Assembly: GCF_008041945.1 (NCBI RefSeq)
Contig: NZ_VKAD01000001.1
Span: 1,364,001-1,428,000, forward strand
Length of the DNA: 64,000 bases
DNA from: Reinekea thalattae
GTDB lineage: Bacteria; Pseudomonadota; Gammaproteobacteria; Pseudomonadales; Natronospirillaceae
Reading direction: 5' to 3'
Shown here: in pieces, positions 18,265 to 26,915 of the stretch
Layout: each line of letters starts with the position of its first letter
How positions within the stretch are numbered: the first letter of the stretch is position 1
The notes under the pieces: generated by a model
What the model was told of the DNA's origin: nothing
Database searches by the model: none
What the model saw: only the letters and a program-made list of their open reading frames with translations
Position numbers and translations under genes: made by a program

Positions 18265-18708
18265 ATGGAACAAAAACCTTTATTAGAGCCAGGATTGCAC
18301 GACTTCGAATTGAAGGAGATAGGAAATCACTTTCTAAAGAATTTTCCTGCTTCTAAGACGCGAAAATTGCTCATTGATGGCTTAAACTCCTATGTTGGTC
18401 ATCTAGCAAGTATTGGCACACCTGTTGAACTTTGGATTGATGGTTCATTTACCACTAATAAAGAAAATCCGAATGATATTGATTTGGTAATATTCTCTCC
18501 TGCATCAGCTCTTAATGTTCTTCCAGATGACAAAAAACAGCTATTTCAAGCACTCACAGACCGAGCAAGTATCAAAGCTAATTTCGGATGTGATGTATTA
18601 TTCTGCCCTACAGAAAATCAAGATATGAGGAGTTACTGGCGTGGGTGGTATGGCTTCGATAGAAATGAGCAGCCGAAGGGCATTGCTAGGGTAATGGTGG
18701 CGGCATGA
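18265..18708 (+). CDS. nucleotidyltransferase-fold protein, first gene of a two-gene cassette
   Basis: 147 aa. The signature of the polymerase-beta-like nucleotidyltransferase superfamily is clear: WIDGSFTTNKENPNDIDLV (GS...DxD), with a possible third acidic residue in FGCDVLFCP. The N-terminal 55 residues form a helical lead-in (FELKEIGNHFLKNFP). It resembles the DUF6932-type group of small NTases, whose substrates are unknown. Its stop overlaps the next gene's start by 4 bp (ATGA), so the two are translationally coupled. NTases coupled to a partner are common in toxin-antitoxin and defence systems; that role here is inference. Confidence 0.75.
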   Translation: MEQKPLLEPGLHDFELKEIGNHFLKNFPASKTRKLLIDGLNSYVGHLASIGTPVELWIDGSFTTNKENPNDIDLVIFSPASALNVLPDDKKQLFQALTDRASIKANFGCDVLFCPTENQDMRSYWRGWYGFDRNEQPKGIARVMVAA

Positions 18709-19628
18709 GTGACGATATAAAGAAAAAGGCATCGCAAGCTAAAAAACTACACCAGATAGCAAAAGAAAAAAGTGAAGCTGGTGACTTCGCGTACCAATTA
18801 GCTGCTCGATCATTTGAGAGCCATTTAGATGAGCTGGCCCAAATAGAATTAACCTCTCAAACAAGTCCTGCCTTTGAAATGCTGGATTTTCGTATTGTTG
18901 CTCCGAATTTAAAAACAGGTAGTGCCCCCTTAGATTTAGTTTCAAAATTATCGGAAGAAATACGTAAAACATTGGGGTATGCGGCACTAAGGTTGATGCA
19001 AGGCGGAATTGATAGAAAACGAATTCCAAAAGATCTATATGAAGAGCTTGATCTTAGATTGCAAGGTCTATTACCTGGATCATCTCGCTTCGTTATATCC
19101 GCAGCATCAAATAGAGACTTGCTAGACGACGGCTTAAGCAAGGGTGCTATCGAACGAATGTTTTCGGTTTTGTCCTCGATGGGTCACGGTGAAGATTTTC
19201 TTTCTTCTGTAAATTTACTTGGGCCTTCAAGTGCTCGAAGTTTGAGAGAATTTCTAAAAGTTATTAAGTCTTATTCTGCAACTGCTGAATTTACATGGAA
19301 ATATTCAGGTGATGAAATTAAAAAGTGGTACGGAAGCAAAGAAGCTATTAATTTAGTAACCTCAGCATTAGAAGTTACTGAGATCATAGAGCAAGAAAAA
19401 ATACTACTACACGGAAAGATAGAGTTATTGAGCAAAAGAGAAAGAATCGAGCTAAGAGTCGATGAAGGTAAGTTGGTAAAAATTCTATATCCTAAAAGCA
19501 AATTAGCTAACGTCAGTGAGCTGCATTTAGAACAGGAAGTAACTTTATACTGCCAAGTAACTGAAACTGAAAATCCGCTTACCAATGAATCATCGATATT
19601 CTACGAGTTGTTAGAGGTGAAGAGTTAA
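18705..19628 (+). CDS. unknown 307-aa protein, partner of the NTase gene
   Basis: 307 aa, no signal peptide or membrane helix. The N-terminal 35 residues are Lys-rich and helical (KKKASQAKKLHQIAKEKSEAGDFAYQLAARSFESHLDEL). The middle is mixed and helical (about 70-215), and the C-terminal third looks beta-rich, with ERIELRVDEGKLVKILYP and VTLYCQVTETENPL. I do not recognise a family. The stop codon lies inside the attC site at 19624, so gene and recombination site form one cassette with the NTase gene. At about 1.45 kb this cassette is long for an integron, which suggests that the pair functions together. Confidence 0.7.
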   Translation: MSDDIKKKASQAKKLHQIAKEKSEAGDFAYQLAARSFESHLDELAQIELTSQTSPAFEMLDFRIVAPNLKTGSAPLDLVSKLSEEIRKTLGYAALRLMQGGIDRKRIPKDLYEELDLRLQGLLPGSSRFVISAASNRDLLDDGLSKGAIERMFSVLSSMGHGEDFLSSVNLLGPSSARSLREFLKVIKSYSATAEFTWKYSGDEIKKWYGSKEAINLVTSALEVTEIIEQEKILLHGKIELLSKRERIELRVDEGKLVKILYPKSKLANVSELHLEQEVTLYCQVTETENPLTNESSIFYELLEVKS

Positions 19629-19704
19629 CAAGCGCATATTGTCGGGACAAGATCAACTGGTTTTCCGCTTTGCTCCAAACCAGCCGAATATACGGGCGTT
19701 ATGT
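19624..19704 (+). repeat. attC recombination site
   Basis: About 81 bp. The left arm AACAAGCGCATATTGTCGG pairs with the right arm CCGAATATACGGGCGTT, and the inner arms CTGGTTT/AAACCAG flank the loop. It ends GGGCGTTATGT. The left end overlaps the stop codon of the preceding gene. It has all the parts of a folded bottom-strand attC. Confidence 0.8.
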
Positions 19705-19733
19705 GATCATTAAGAATATAACTAGAGGAAAGT

Positions 19734-20048
19734 ATGAGTCGGGAAAATCGAGAGAAGTTTACTTTAAATTGTCAGGTTTCACCATTTACCGACAACTCCA
19801 CTCAATTAGCTCTTGCAAGATACCAGTTAATTTACTCAACTATCGGCCTTGTGCTTGGTCTTATTTGTGTACTAGGTGGAATTTATCTCTTTATTCAAGG
19901 TGTAGCAGGGGAAATGAACTGGAGCTTAAAAGTATTTGGCAATGAATCAGTTATCGCTAACGCTGCTCCTGGGGCAATATTGTTTATAGTTGGTCTATTT
20001 TTGGTAATAGTTACCAAGTTCAAATTTAAGCATATACAACCCAAATAA
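19734..20048 (+). CDS. small two-TM cassette protein
   Basis: 104 aa. About 30 polar residues (MSRENREKFTLNCQVS...) are followed by two hydrophobic helices: IYSTIGLVLGLICVLGGIYL and APGAILFIVGLFLVIVT. The loop between (GVAGEMNWSLKVFGNESVIAN) is about 25 residues, and the C-terminus is a short basic tail KFKFKHIQPK. GAGGAAA precedes the ATG. No family recognised. It is the only gene between two attC sites, so it is a single-gene cassette. Confidence 0.7.
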   Translation: MSRENREKFTLNCQVSPFTDNSTQLALARYQLIYSTIGLVLGLICVLGGIYLFIQGVAGEMNWSLKVFGNESVIANAAPGAILFIVGLFLVIVTKFKFKHIQPK

Positions 20049-20058
20049 TGGCGAGCGC

Positions 20059-20132
20059 ATATAACAAATCAATTAACTTCACGCCTTCGACGTCGAACAT
20101 ACTAAAGTGTTCTGGTTATTCAGGCGTTATGT
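20059..20132 (+). repeat. attC recombination site
   Basis: 74 bp. Left arm ATAACAAATCAATTAAC, right arm GGTTATTCAGGCGTTAT, with an internal palindrome TTCGACGTCGAA. It ends GCGTTATGT, like the site at 19704. It lies 10 bp after the stop codon of the preceding gene. Confidence 0.75.
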
Positions 20133-20158
20133 AACATTTCTATACACAGGAGTTATTA

Positions 20159-20959
20159 ATGAAAATTCATAGTAAGATACCTGCGTTAACTAGTAGTTTA
20201 ATTACTATCGGTGCATCAGTTCTTAGTGTCCCAGGGGTACTACCTGAAGGAACTCCGCGTACCCCATTCTTGTTTTTAGCTCTAGCTCTATTTATTTTAT
20301 CCATTACTTTATTATGCGTATATTATTTTGATTTAAGGTATGTTTTTTCAAATTTGGTTGCTTTAAAAAATTTAGGGATAAGGAAAATAGATGAGAGTGG
20401 CGGAGGAAGCATAAAATGGAAGTCTAAAGTTCTTAGTACTTCTAAAAGGATAAGGTTTATGGCCGTATCAGGAGAAGGTTTTATAAAAGCCTATAGAGAA
20501 CCTATTATCACGGCCTTAGTCGATAAGAAAGTTATTATAAAAGTGTTGTTGGCTACTCCTGCATCAGAATTCATAAGCGATCTTGAGAATGTTGAGTCTA
20601 AAGTTAGGGCTGGACACATTTCTCCAGAAATTCATAAAGTAAGTGCATTGCTTGAAGAGTATTTAATCGAGGCAGATAAAAGAAAAACACAGGATGATTT
20701 AATTGGAAAAATTTATATTGCATTTTTCGACACAGAATTCAGAAACTCAGCATTGATATGCGATGAAAAACAGGGTTGGTTGACAATTAATCAGCCTCCT
20801 AAAAGGGCTGTTGAGAGCGTATCTTTTCAACTTGTAAGTGGAAAGAATTCATTACTTAATACGACTGTAAATCATTTTGATACTGTTTGGGATATTTGTA
20901 AGTCGCGGAATACAGTAAAACAAATTTTATTAAATCAGACCGAATTGGAAGCTACGTAA
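20159..20959 (+). CDS. two-TM protein with possible PLD-like C-terminal domain
   Basis: 266 aa. Two N-terminal membrane helices (about residues 9-28 and 37-57) are followed by a soluble domain of about 200 residues. That domain contains RIRFMAVSGEGFIKAYREP, VDKKVIIKVLLATPASEF, KIYIAFFDTEFRNSALICDE and NHFDTVWD. This beta-alpha pattern recalls divergent PLD-like domains, but the HxK motif is absent, so the call is tentative. AGGAG precedes the ATG. The stop codon is within the next attC. A membrane-anchored soluble domain in a cassette is a layout seen in anti-phage effectors; that function is speculation. Confidence 0.65.
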   Translation: MKIHSKIPALTSSLITIGASVLSVPGVLPEGTPRTPFLFLALALFILSITLLCVYYFDLRYVFSNLVALKNLGIRKIDESGGGSIKWKSKVLSTSKRIRFMAVSGEGFIKAYREPIITALVDKKVIIKVLLATPASEFISDLENVESKVRAGHISPEIHKVSALLEEYLIEADKRKTQDDLIGKIYIAFFDTEFRNSALICDEKQGWLTINQPPKRAVESVSFQLVSGKNSLLNTTVNHFDTVWDICKSRNTVKQILLNQTELEAT

Positions 20960-21026
20960 CAATCGCAAGCTGGTATGGACAAATTCTCTGCTAGCGCTAC
21001 AAATTTAACTCTTGCGTGCGTTAGGC
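20954..21026 (+). repeat. attC recombination site, last of the array
   Basis: 73 bp. Left arm TAACAATCGCAAG, right arm CTTGCGTGCGTTAGGC, giving a well-matched outer stem around a 40-base centre. It overlaps the stop codon of the preceding gene. No further attC was found to the right. Confidence 0.8.
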
Positions 21027-21312
21027 ACTTGACCGATAAATGCCGAGGGTTAATATAATCATGGACGATGTGGTTATTTTACAAGCTATCAGTACCAGCT
21101 TTTGGCTTATTATCATTGGTGAAATCAACAGACTCAGAGCCTTTGATTAAAATTAATCTTTAAACTAGTCGCCAACTTAACTGCTAACGTGTTTTTTTAA
21201 GAACACCCTTACCAAAAAAAGCGAAAGCTTAGCCCCCGTTACGCCTTTTACCTAATCATGCTAGAGTACTGAACTTCGGATTTAGACCCACGCTATAAAA
21301 AAGGATTTATTT
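21027..21312 (+). other. non-coding stretch after the last attC
   Basis: Mostly AT-rich sequence. A 29-codon frame at 21061-21150 has only a poor ribosome binding site. A hairpin GTGTT...AACAC lies near 21190, and AAGCGAAAGCTT lies near 21220. AAGGA before 21313 serves the next gene. It could be the remains of a cassette that lost its attC; no strong feature is seen. Confidence 0.3.
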
Positions 21313-21696
21313 ATGAGGTTTATTGGTTTTGCTCTTTTAGGGCCTCTAATTCCAACATCCGTAATAGTTTTGATATTTTTTAATCATATTGATTCTGTTA
21401 TGAGTATTATTTATTTAGGTTACATAATCGGCATTGTTCCATCTATCATTGCAGCTATTACTTACTATTTTATTTGCAAGAGTAAACGATCATCCATACA
21501 ACAGTTACCAAGTTTTATGAAAGGCTCTATGAGCGGTTCTGTTCCTGGTGGAATCATTTATTTAGTTATCTATATAAATTCAAGTGAAGCTTTTATTGCT
21601 ACAACCTTTTTTGTTTGCTGTCTATTTGCTGGCGCGATATGCGGGCAGATATTTCGACCAAGGAGTCAGGCTGATGACTCTGATAATCTGTCATAA
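21313..21696 (+). CDS. small multi-TM membrane protein
   Basis: 127 aa with about four hydrophobic helices (FIGFALLGPLIPTSVIVLIF, MSIIYLGYIIGIVPSIIAAI, SGSVPGGIIYLVIYI, FIATTFFVCCLFAGAICG) and a short polar tail. AAGGA lies before the ATG. No family recognised. AT-rich like the cassette genes, but no attC is visible after it. Confidence 0.65.
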   Translation: MRFIGFALLGPLIPTSVIVLIFFNHIDSVMSIIYLGYIIGIVPSIIAAITYYFICKSKRSSIQQLPSFMKGSMSGSVPGGIIYLVIYINSSEAFIATTFFVCCLFAGAICGQIFRPRSQADDSDNLS

Positions 21697-21788
21697 TTCT
21701 AGGGTAATCTATTGGCATAAACGCTAGTTACTTTTTTCTGGCGCTCAATTTAACAACAGATGTTTAAATGCCATAGAAGGAATAAACC

Positions 21789-22409
21789 ATGACTGCCGCG
21801 AGCATCCAAAATGTCGTCTTTGATATTGGTAACGTTATTGTCCGTTGGGCGCCATTAGAAATAATCCGCTTAGCATTGGGTGAAGCTAAAGCTTCAGAGC
21901 AATTGGCAACGTCTATCTTTCAATCTGATACTTGGCTTGCGCTGAATAAGGGTTTTATTTCTGAAACCGACGCTAAGCTGCAATATCAACAGTCTTTGGG
22001 TTTATCCAACTTAGAATGCGATCGTCTCTTCTACTACGTTAAGCAAACGCAGATTCTTATTTTTGGTTCAGTTGATTTACTTAAACGAGTCAAAGCCGCC
22101 GGTTACGGTGTGTATGCATTAACAGATAACGTTCATGAAATTGTCGCTCACCTCAAGTCGAGCTATAGTTTTTGGCCCTTGTTCGACGGCGCAATCGTCT
22201 CTGCGGAATTAGGGCTACTCAAGCCTCAAGCTGAAATCTATCAGGAGTTACTGACTCAATATAAATTAGAAGCCTCGCAAACTGTGTTTATAGACGACAT
22301 GCCACACAATGTTGCAGGCGCAAAGGCTATTGGCATTGCTGGCATCCAGTTTGAAAACGCCGCCCAATGTGAACAGGAGTTGTGTAAACTACTGGGACAC
22401 CCGCTGTAA
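21789..22409 (+). CDS. HAD-superfamily phosphatase, YihX-like
   Basis: 206 aa. Motif I is FDIGNVIV (the nucleophile Asp kept, the second Asp replaced, as in the YihX/alpha-D-glucose-1-phosphate phosphatase group). Motif II is YALTDN, motif III SAELGLLKPQAEIY and motif IV VFIDDMPHNVAGA. A four-helix cap lies between motifs I and II. Soluble, substrate unknown. AGAAGGA precedes the ATG. It marks a return to ordinary metabolic genes to the right of the cassette array. Confidence 0.85.
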   Translation: MTAASIQNVVFDIGNVIVRWAPLEIIRLALGEAKASEQLATSIFQSDTWLALNKGFISETDAKLQYQQSLGLSNLECDRLFYYVKQTQILIFGSVDLLKRVKAAGYGVYALTDNVHEIVAHLKSSYSFWPLFDGAIVSAELGLLKPQAEIYQELLTQYKLEASQTVFIDDMPHNVAGAKAIGIAGIQFENAAQCEQELCKLLGHPL

Positions 22410-22457
22410 ACGAACACAACATCCCTATTCATCAAATTACATTCTCAAGGGGTTAGA

Positions 22458-22568
22458 ATGTCGAAGCACTTTGCCAAAATCCATTGGGTTCGAGATAGCC
22501 AAGAAATTTATATTGATAATAAATACAGCCGAGCACATCTAGTCATAACTATCGATCAATCTAAGTAG
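22458..22568 (+). pseudogene. N-terminal remnant of an OsmC-like gene
   Basis: 36 codons starting MSKHFAKIHWVRDSQEIYID, then NKYSRAHLVITIDQSK and a stop. The A-x-I-x-W start and the (D)NxYSRxHxxxxD pattern match the first strand and turn of OsmC/Ohr-type peroxidase proteins, which are about 140 aa long. The remaining 100 residues, with both catalytic cysteines, are absent, and mazG-like sequence begins 6 bp later. AAGGGG lies before the ATG. Most likely a 3' deletion remnant. Confidence 0.5.
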
Positions 22569-22574
22569 GAAATT

Positions 22575-22859
22575 ATGAAGTTATCCGAATTGCAAAATCA
22601 TATAAAAAGTTTTGATCATGCACCTGACTTACCTGAGCATTATTTTTTAAAACTCATTGAAGAGGTTGGCGAGCTGGCTGAGGCTATTCGCAACGGCAAG
22701 GTTGGTCAGCCTTCGTTAGAGGAACTTAAAGGTTCGGTTGCAGAAGAATTATATGACGTACTTTATTACGTATGCGCTCTCGCGAATATCTACGATATAA
22801 ATTTAGAACAAACCCATGACCTCAAAGAAGTTTTGAACAAAGCCAAATACAACCGTTAG
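22575..22859 (+). CDS. MazG-like nucleotide pyrophosphohydrolase
   Basis: 94 aa, a single MazG/all-alpha NTP-PPase domain. The metal-binding pattern is clear: KLIEEVGELAEAI followed by VAEELYDVLYYV (ExxE...ExxD). Such short forms hydrolyse non-canonical or excess NTPs, often as dimers or tetramers. Its ribosome binding site AGGA overlaps the stop of the OsmC remnant, so the original gene order was probably osmC-like, mazG. Confidence 0.85.
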   Translation: MKLSELQNHIKSFDHAPDLPEHYFLKLIEEVGELAEAIRNGKVGQPSLEELKGSVAEELYDVLYYVCALANIYDINLEQTHDLKEVLNKAKYNR

Positions 22860-22913
22860 AGCGGCATAAATATTAATGTTTAAATACAGTACTACCCAAT
22901 TAAGGAGCTCGCA

Positions 22914-23609
22914 TTGCGCAATGTTTTAATTACCGGAGCAGGCAAAGGCCTCGGCAGAGAATTGGCGAGAGCTTTTTTCGATCAAGGCTGGCAATTGTTT
23001 TTGGTGGTGAGAAATGAGGCATCCCAAACCGAATTAGCCGAAGAGTTTACGACTGCCAATATTTTACTATCGGATGTTGCAAAACCTGATCACGAATTAA
23101 AGCTAAGCGCTTGGCTAGGCGATGCTACATTAGATGTGGTGATCAATAATGCTGGAGCGGGTAGTAAAGGCGCGACACTCGGTGAGGCGAGCGCAGAACA
23201 AATAACCTCGGCATTTGAAACCAACTGCATCGGCGTATTCGCTACTGTTAAGGGCGCACATAAGGCGTTGCTTAAATCGCCAAGCGGCATGGTTGTAAAT
23301 ATTAGTTCGCGACGTGGTTCTTTAACGATGCAAGCAAACGGCGCGGCAAAAAATTCTGGCTGCTCTTATTCTTACCGGATCAGTAAGGCAGCACAAAATA
23401 TGTTAACGCTTTGTTTAGCAGATGATCTAGAGGACGATGGCATTCGAGTTGCTGCGATTCATCCAGGAAGGTTACTCACCGATATGGCCTCAAAAGATGC
23501 TCACATGACTGCGCAGAAATCCGCACAATTAATTAGCCAACTGATTATCAACAATAAGATTAAAAATAAAGATTACCTGTGCATGGAAACCGGCACGCTC
23601 GCTTGGTAA
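22914..23609 (+). CDS. short-chain dehydrogenase/reductase
   Basis: 231 aa. NAD(P)-binding GAGKGLG is near the N-terminus and NNAGAG follows strand 4. The catalytic Ser is in VVNISSRRG, and the catalytic pair YxxxK is in YSYRISKAAQN. The substrate is unknown; overall it resembles the C-factor-like group. The start is TTG at 22914, with AAGGAG 6 bases upstream; no better ATG is in frame. Stand-alone gene. Confidence 0.85.
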   Translation: MRNVLITGAGKGLGRELARAFFDQGWQLFLVVRNEASQTELAEEFTTANILLSDVAKPDHELKLSAWLGDATLDVVINNAGAGSKGATLGEASAEQITSAFETNCIGVFATVKGAHKALLKSPSGMVVNISSRRGSLTMQANGAAKNSGCSYSYRISKAAQNMLTLCLADDLEDDGIRVAAIHPGRLLTDMASKDAHMTAQKSAQLISQLIINNKIKNKDYLCMETGTLAW

Positions 23610-23702
23610 AGAATATTTTTTAACTGAAAATAATTCAATAGCTGTGCAATTAATTTTTTTATTTTTGATTCCAAGCTAAAACAATTACTTTAGAAGATAT
23701 AT

Positions 23703-23948
23703 ATGAAAATTTTAATTATATACTCGTATACATTAGCCATACTTTCCCTAGTGACGATGTGGTACAACTTTGAAAAATCTGATATTAGCTTTCTTTATTC
23801 GTTTATTCTTTCTACTATTTTAACGTATTTAATATGCAAAATATTGCACAATTGGAATCCATCTAAATTAAAAATAACTTTGTTAATTTTTATATTCTTT
23901 ACTGTCTTTCCGTCAGTAGCTTTTTTCATGCTTATTAAGCAATTATAG
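23703..23948 (+). CDS. small membrane protein
   Basis: 81 aa, three likely hydrophobic helices (ILIIYSYTLAILSLVTMW, FLYSFILSTILTYLICKIL, ITLLIFIFFTVFPSVAFFML). Very AT-rich. AGAAG lies before the ATG. No family recognised. Probably real given its clean start and length, but it could be a chance frame in AT-rich DNA. Confidence 0.5.
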   Translation: MKILIIYSYTLAILSLVTMWYNFEKSDISFLYSFILSTILTYLICKILHNWNPSKLKITLLIFIFFTVFPSVAFFMLIKQL

Positions 23949-24006
23949 CTTAAAAGAGACATTAGAATTAAAAACACCTTTAAAATTCATATATAAAGGA
24001 ATCTAG

Positions 24007-24492
24007 ATGCACCATATTCGTCAGGCTAAAAAAGAAGATATTAGTCGAATAGCAGAAATCGAAAAAGCCTGTTTTCCTGAATCTGAAGCAGCTTCATTAG
24101 AATCATTTAAAAAAAGGTTTTCGGTTTTTTCTGAGTGCTTTTTTGTTTTAGAGTGTAATGACATTATCGTTGGCCATATCAACGGCTGTGTATTTAATGC
24201 ACCTGAGCTTCCCGATTCCCTTTATGAAAATGCCAATCTTCACTGTCCACAAGGCGATTACCAAACAGTTTTTGGATTAGCTGTTGCCCCTAAATACCAA
24301 CATAACGGCTATGCATCAGCCCTTACCAAACATTTTATTGAGTTTAGTAAAAACGCTAACCGGAAAGGCATAGTACTTACGTGTAAAAACCACCTAATCG
24401 AGTTTTATGAGAGTTTTGGGTTCAGTCATCAAGGAGTCTCGAGTTCAAGCCATGGCGGGTCACAGTGGAATGACATGCTATTAATTTTTTAA
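24007..24492 (+). CDS. GNAT-family N-acetyltransferase
   Basis: 161 aa. A GNAT fold with the acetyl-CoA pyrophosphate loop VAPKYQHNGYASALT (Q-x-x-G-x-A variant) and the beta-7 ending FYESFGF. The N-terminal HHIRQAKKEDISRIAEIEK is typical. It resembles the arylalkylamine-acetyltransferase-like group (COG3153). AAAGGA precedes the ATG. Substrate unknown. Confidence 0.85.
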   Translation: MHHIRQAKKEDISRIAEIEKACFPESEAASLESFKKRFSVFSECFFVLECNDIIVGHINGCVFNAPELPDSLYENANLHCPQGDYQTVFGLAVAPKYQHNGYASALTKHFIEFSKNANRKGIVLTCKNHLIEFYESFGFSHQGVSSSSHGGSQWNDMLLIF

Positions 24493-24797
24493 TTAATGTT
24501 ACTGAGCAATTTGTTACTCGCAATATAAAATATGGCTTAAAATATTTTAGCAAACGACTACCCAATAGCTAAATCCGATAACTTATATAAATCACAACAA
24601 CTTAGAAGCTAAGCCAAACTAACACCAATACCCCCCTTAAACAGAAGGCAATGGCAGCACCAAAACTGCCTGCCATACATGCTATATCAGCTAAATCACC
24701 CAGTAAAAAAACAATTAAAGCCTGTGCCTTTATGGTCGATATGCACTATAACTATAAGATGTTTGGATCATACTAATGCTTTGGGGAAAGATAGAAC
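24493..24797. other. intergenic region upstream of the chemoreceptor
   Basis: 305 bp, AT-rich, with no convincing frame, hairpin or repeat. TATAACTATAAG around 24748 could be a -10 region for the chemoreceptor gene, but no -35 matches well. Confidence 0.3.
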
Positions 24798-26663
24798 ATG
24801 AAATTCACACATAAGCTAGTATCTGTTGTTGCTGCACTGATTCTACTGACTGTTAGTTCATTGTCTATAAAACAATTTTTAACGGTAAAATCGAATATAT
24901 TCTCCACTATCGATCAAAGCCTCAACGATATTATCGGTAATGTCACCAGTAGTATTTCTGGAGAAATGCGTGGGAACATACAACTGGCTAGTTATGTTGC
25001 TGAGCGTGTAGGCATCGACATGTCGACAGATAATATTATCAGCTCAATAAACTCCCCTGTAGTTAAAGAGGCCTTTGTTCTTGCCGGTGCTGCTTTTGAG
25101 TCAGATGGGAAATTGATGAGTAATGGCAGCTCTAATTCTAATTTAGATGCTAGAACACTGCTCTGGTATAAAGAGGCAAAACAAAAGAAAAATGATGGTG
25201 TCTTTGTTACTACACCCTATTTTGACTCCACTTCTAATAAAACTATTATTTCAATTACAACACCATTAATAAAAGACGGTCAATTTATAGGCGCGCTATT
25301 TTTTAATGTTGACCTTGAGAAACTGGCAATCGTTACAAATAAAGTTCACATGTTTGGCGCTGGCTATATTCAACTTGTTTCAAGCAACGGCACTATCATC
25401 GCCCACCCTGATGAAGATAAAAATGGTAAAAACTTCAACACTTACCACCCTGATATCAAAGTCGAAGAAAAATTACAAATTGAATATATTGATGGCGTAG
25501 AATTTGGTTTTAATTTTTTCAAAATACCAAACCAAGACTGGTATGTTAGCTCCGTACTGGATCACACCATTGCGTTTGGCGCCATAACAGAAACAGAAAG
25601 AAATGCCATAACTTATTCACTCATTGCATTAATTTCAAGCATCGCAATTTTCTTCTTTTTAATTAATAAATTAATGAAGCCGATTGGTTTACTCAACATA
25701 GCCATTCAAGATATTGCTTCAGGAAAAGGGGATTTAACAAAAAGATTAAACACTAAAACCGATGTTGAATTTTCTCAACTTGCCAAAGGATTTAACACTT
25801 TTACAGAAAACCTACAGGGTGAGGTTAAATCACTTAGAGAGATTGGTGACCACATTCTCAGCAGTGCAACAGAAACCGCCGAAAGTACAGAAAAATCAAC
25901 TCAAGCTTTATCTAACCAAGTAGAAGAACTTGAGCAATTAGCGACGGCAATGAATGAAATGTCAATGACATCCGTTGATATGGCAAAGAGTGCTCAAAAT
26001 GCTGCAGAAAAAGCTAAAGAGGCTGACGAAGCCTCGCAAAGAGGCTCTCAAGTGGTGGATCATACTAAAGACTTCATTAACAATTTATCCATTAGTATTG
26101 ATGATGCCGTTGTACAAGTTCAGTCTTTAGAGCACTCCACAGAAAGTATTGAGTCTGTCCTACAAGTAATTAATGACATTGCTGATCAAACAAATTTATT
26201 AGCACTGAATGCTGCTATTGAGGCTGCTAGAGCTGGTGAACATGGCAGAGGTTTTGCTGTAGTAGCTGACGAAGTTAGAATGCTAGCGCAGCGAACGCAA
26301 GTTTCTACAACCGAGATCAGAAATATGATTGAGCAACTACAATCGAATGCACAATCAGTAGCCCAAGCAATGTCTGCCAGTAAAGAAATAGCAAAAGATA
26401 CTGTTTTAAAAGCTCAAGAAACAGATGAATCGTTGAATAAAATTAACAATGCCATACAGAAAATAACAGACATGAACACGAGCATTGCATCAGCAGCAGA
26501 AGAGCAAAGCTTGGTCTCTGAAGAGATTAATGTAAACACTCAAAGAATCAAGGATATTTCTGAAGAGGTCACTAAAAATGCACAAAGTAACCGTAATTCT
26601 ATGAACCTACAAAGCGAGCGTGCTGTAAAACAAAACGATATTTTAAATCGTTTCATTGTGTGA
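24798..26663 (+). CDS. methyl-accepting chemotaxis protein with dCache sensor
   Basis: 621 aa. TM1 is at about 9-30, a periplasmic dCache-type sensor at about 35-265 ([26 protein letters not shown] is the characteristic segment), TM2 at about 274-292, HAMP just after, then the cytoplasmic signalling coiled coil. The hairpin tip [21 protein letters not shown] is canonical. No CheR-binding pentapeptide at the C-terminus. dCache domains of this type often bind amino acids or amines. It stands alone, with no che genes nearby. Confidence 0.95.
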   Translation: MKFTHKLVSVVAALILLTVSSLSIKQFLTVKSNIFSTIDQSLNDIIGNVTSSISGEMRGNIQLASYVAERVGIDMSTDNIISSINSPVVKEAFVLAGAAFESDGKLMSNGSSNSNLDARTLLWYKEAKQKKNDGVFVTTPYFDSTSNKTIISITTPLIKDGQFIGALFFNVDLEKLAIVTNKVHMFGAGYIQLVSSNGTIIAHPDEDKNGKNFNTYHPDIKVEEKLQIEYIDGVEFGFNFFKIPNQDWYVSSVLDHTIAFGAITETERNAITYSLIALISSIAIFFFLINKLMKPIGLLNIAIQDIASGKGDLTKRLNTKTDVEFSQLAKGFNTFTENLQGEVKSLREIGDHILSSATETAESTEKSTQALSNQVEELEQLATAMNEMSMTSVDMAKSAQNAAEKAKEADEASQRGSQVVDHTKDFINNLSISIDDAVVQVQSLEHSTESIESVLQVINDIADQTNLLALNAAIEAARAGEHGRGFAVVADEVRMLAQRTQVSTTEIRNMIEQLQSNAQSVAQAMSASKEIAKDTVLKAQETDESLNKINNAIQKITDMNTSIASAAEEQSLVSEEINVNTQRIKDISEEVTKNAQSNRNSMNLQSERAVKQNDILNRFIV

Positions 26664-26915
26664 CCTTTAAAGAAAGCCTAAATATAAAAAAGATTAATGC
26701 CTAATCGACAACTGACTCTGCACTCTGAAAAAAACCATGGGTACCGAGCCACTAAAAAAACACGGCTACATACTAGAAAAACTTACCTTTGTTCAACATA
26801 TTTACTTTTAATAATTCCAAGAATCATTGTTTTATTAAGTTTTTTTGATTTATTTAAAATGTAGTGTAATCACATAGATTAAAATCTGACACTTTAAATT
26901 CTCTAAGAGAAATGC

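Larger units (their letters stand above)
17905..21026 (+). mobile_element. orphan integron cassette array (CALIN-type), no integrase in window
   Basis: Small same-strand genes (17992-20959) are separated by attC-like sites that begin with (T)AACAA... and end with ...GCGTTAY, with inverted-repeat arms. Three sites are convincing (19624-19704, 20059-20132, 20954-21026). One is shortened (18221-18245) and one doubtful (17908-17966). Two of the good sites overlap the stop codon of the preceding gene, as is common in cassettes. No tyrosine recombinase gene is present in the 64 kb. This fits a cluster of attC sites lacking an integrase, or the far part of a chromosomal integron. Confidence 0.75.

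Noticed and set aside
20954-21020. Insertion sequence borders around the cassette genes
   Set aside because: No transposase gene and no matching terminal inverted repeats; the repeats fit attC sites better.
21061-21150. 29-codon frame after the last attC
   Set aside because: Weak ribosome binding site, no recognisable features, and too short to separate from chance.
21170-21250. Possible further attC between the last site and the 127-aa membrane protein
   Set aside because: CTAAC and CCGTTACG ends occur, but the arms do not pair beyond four bases.
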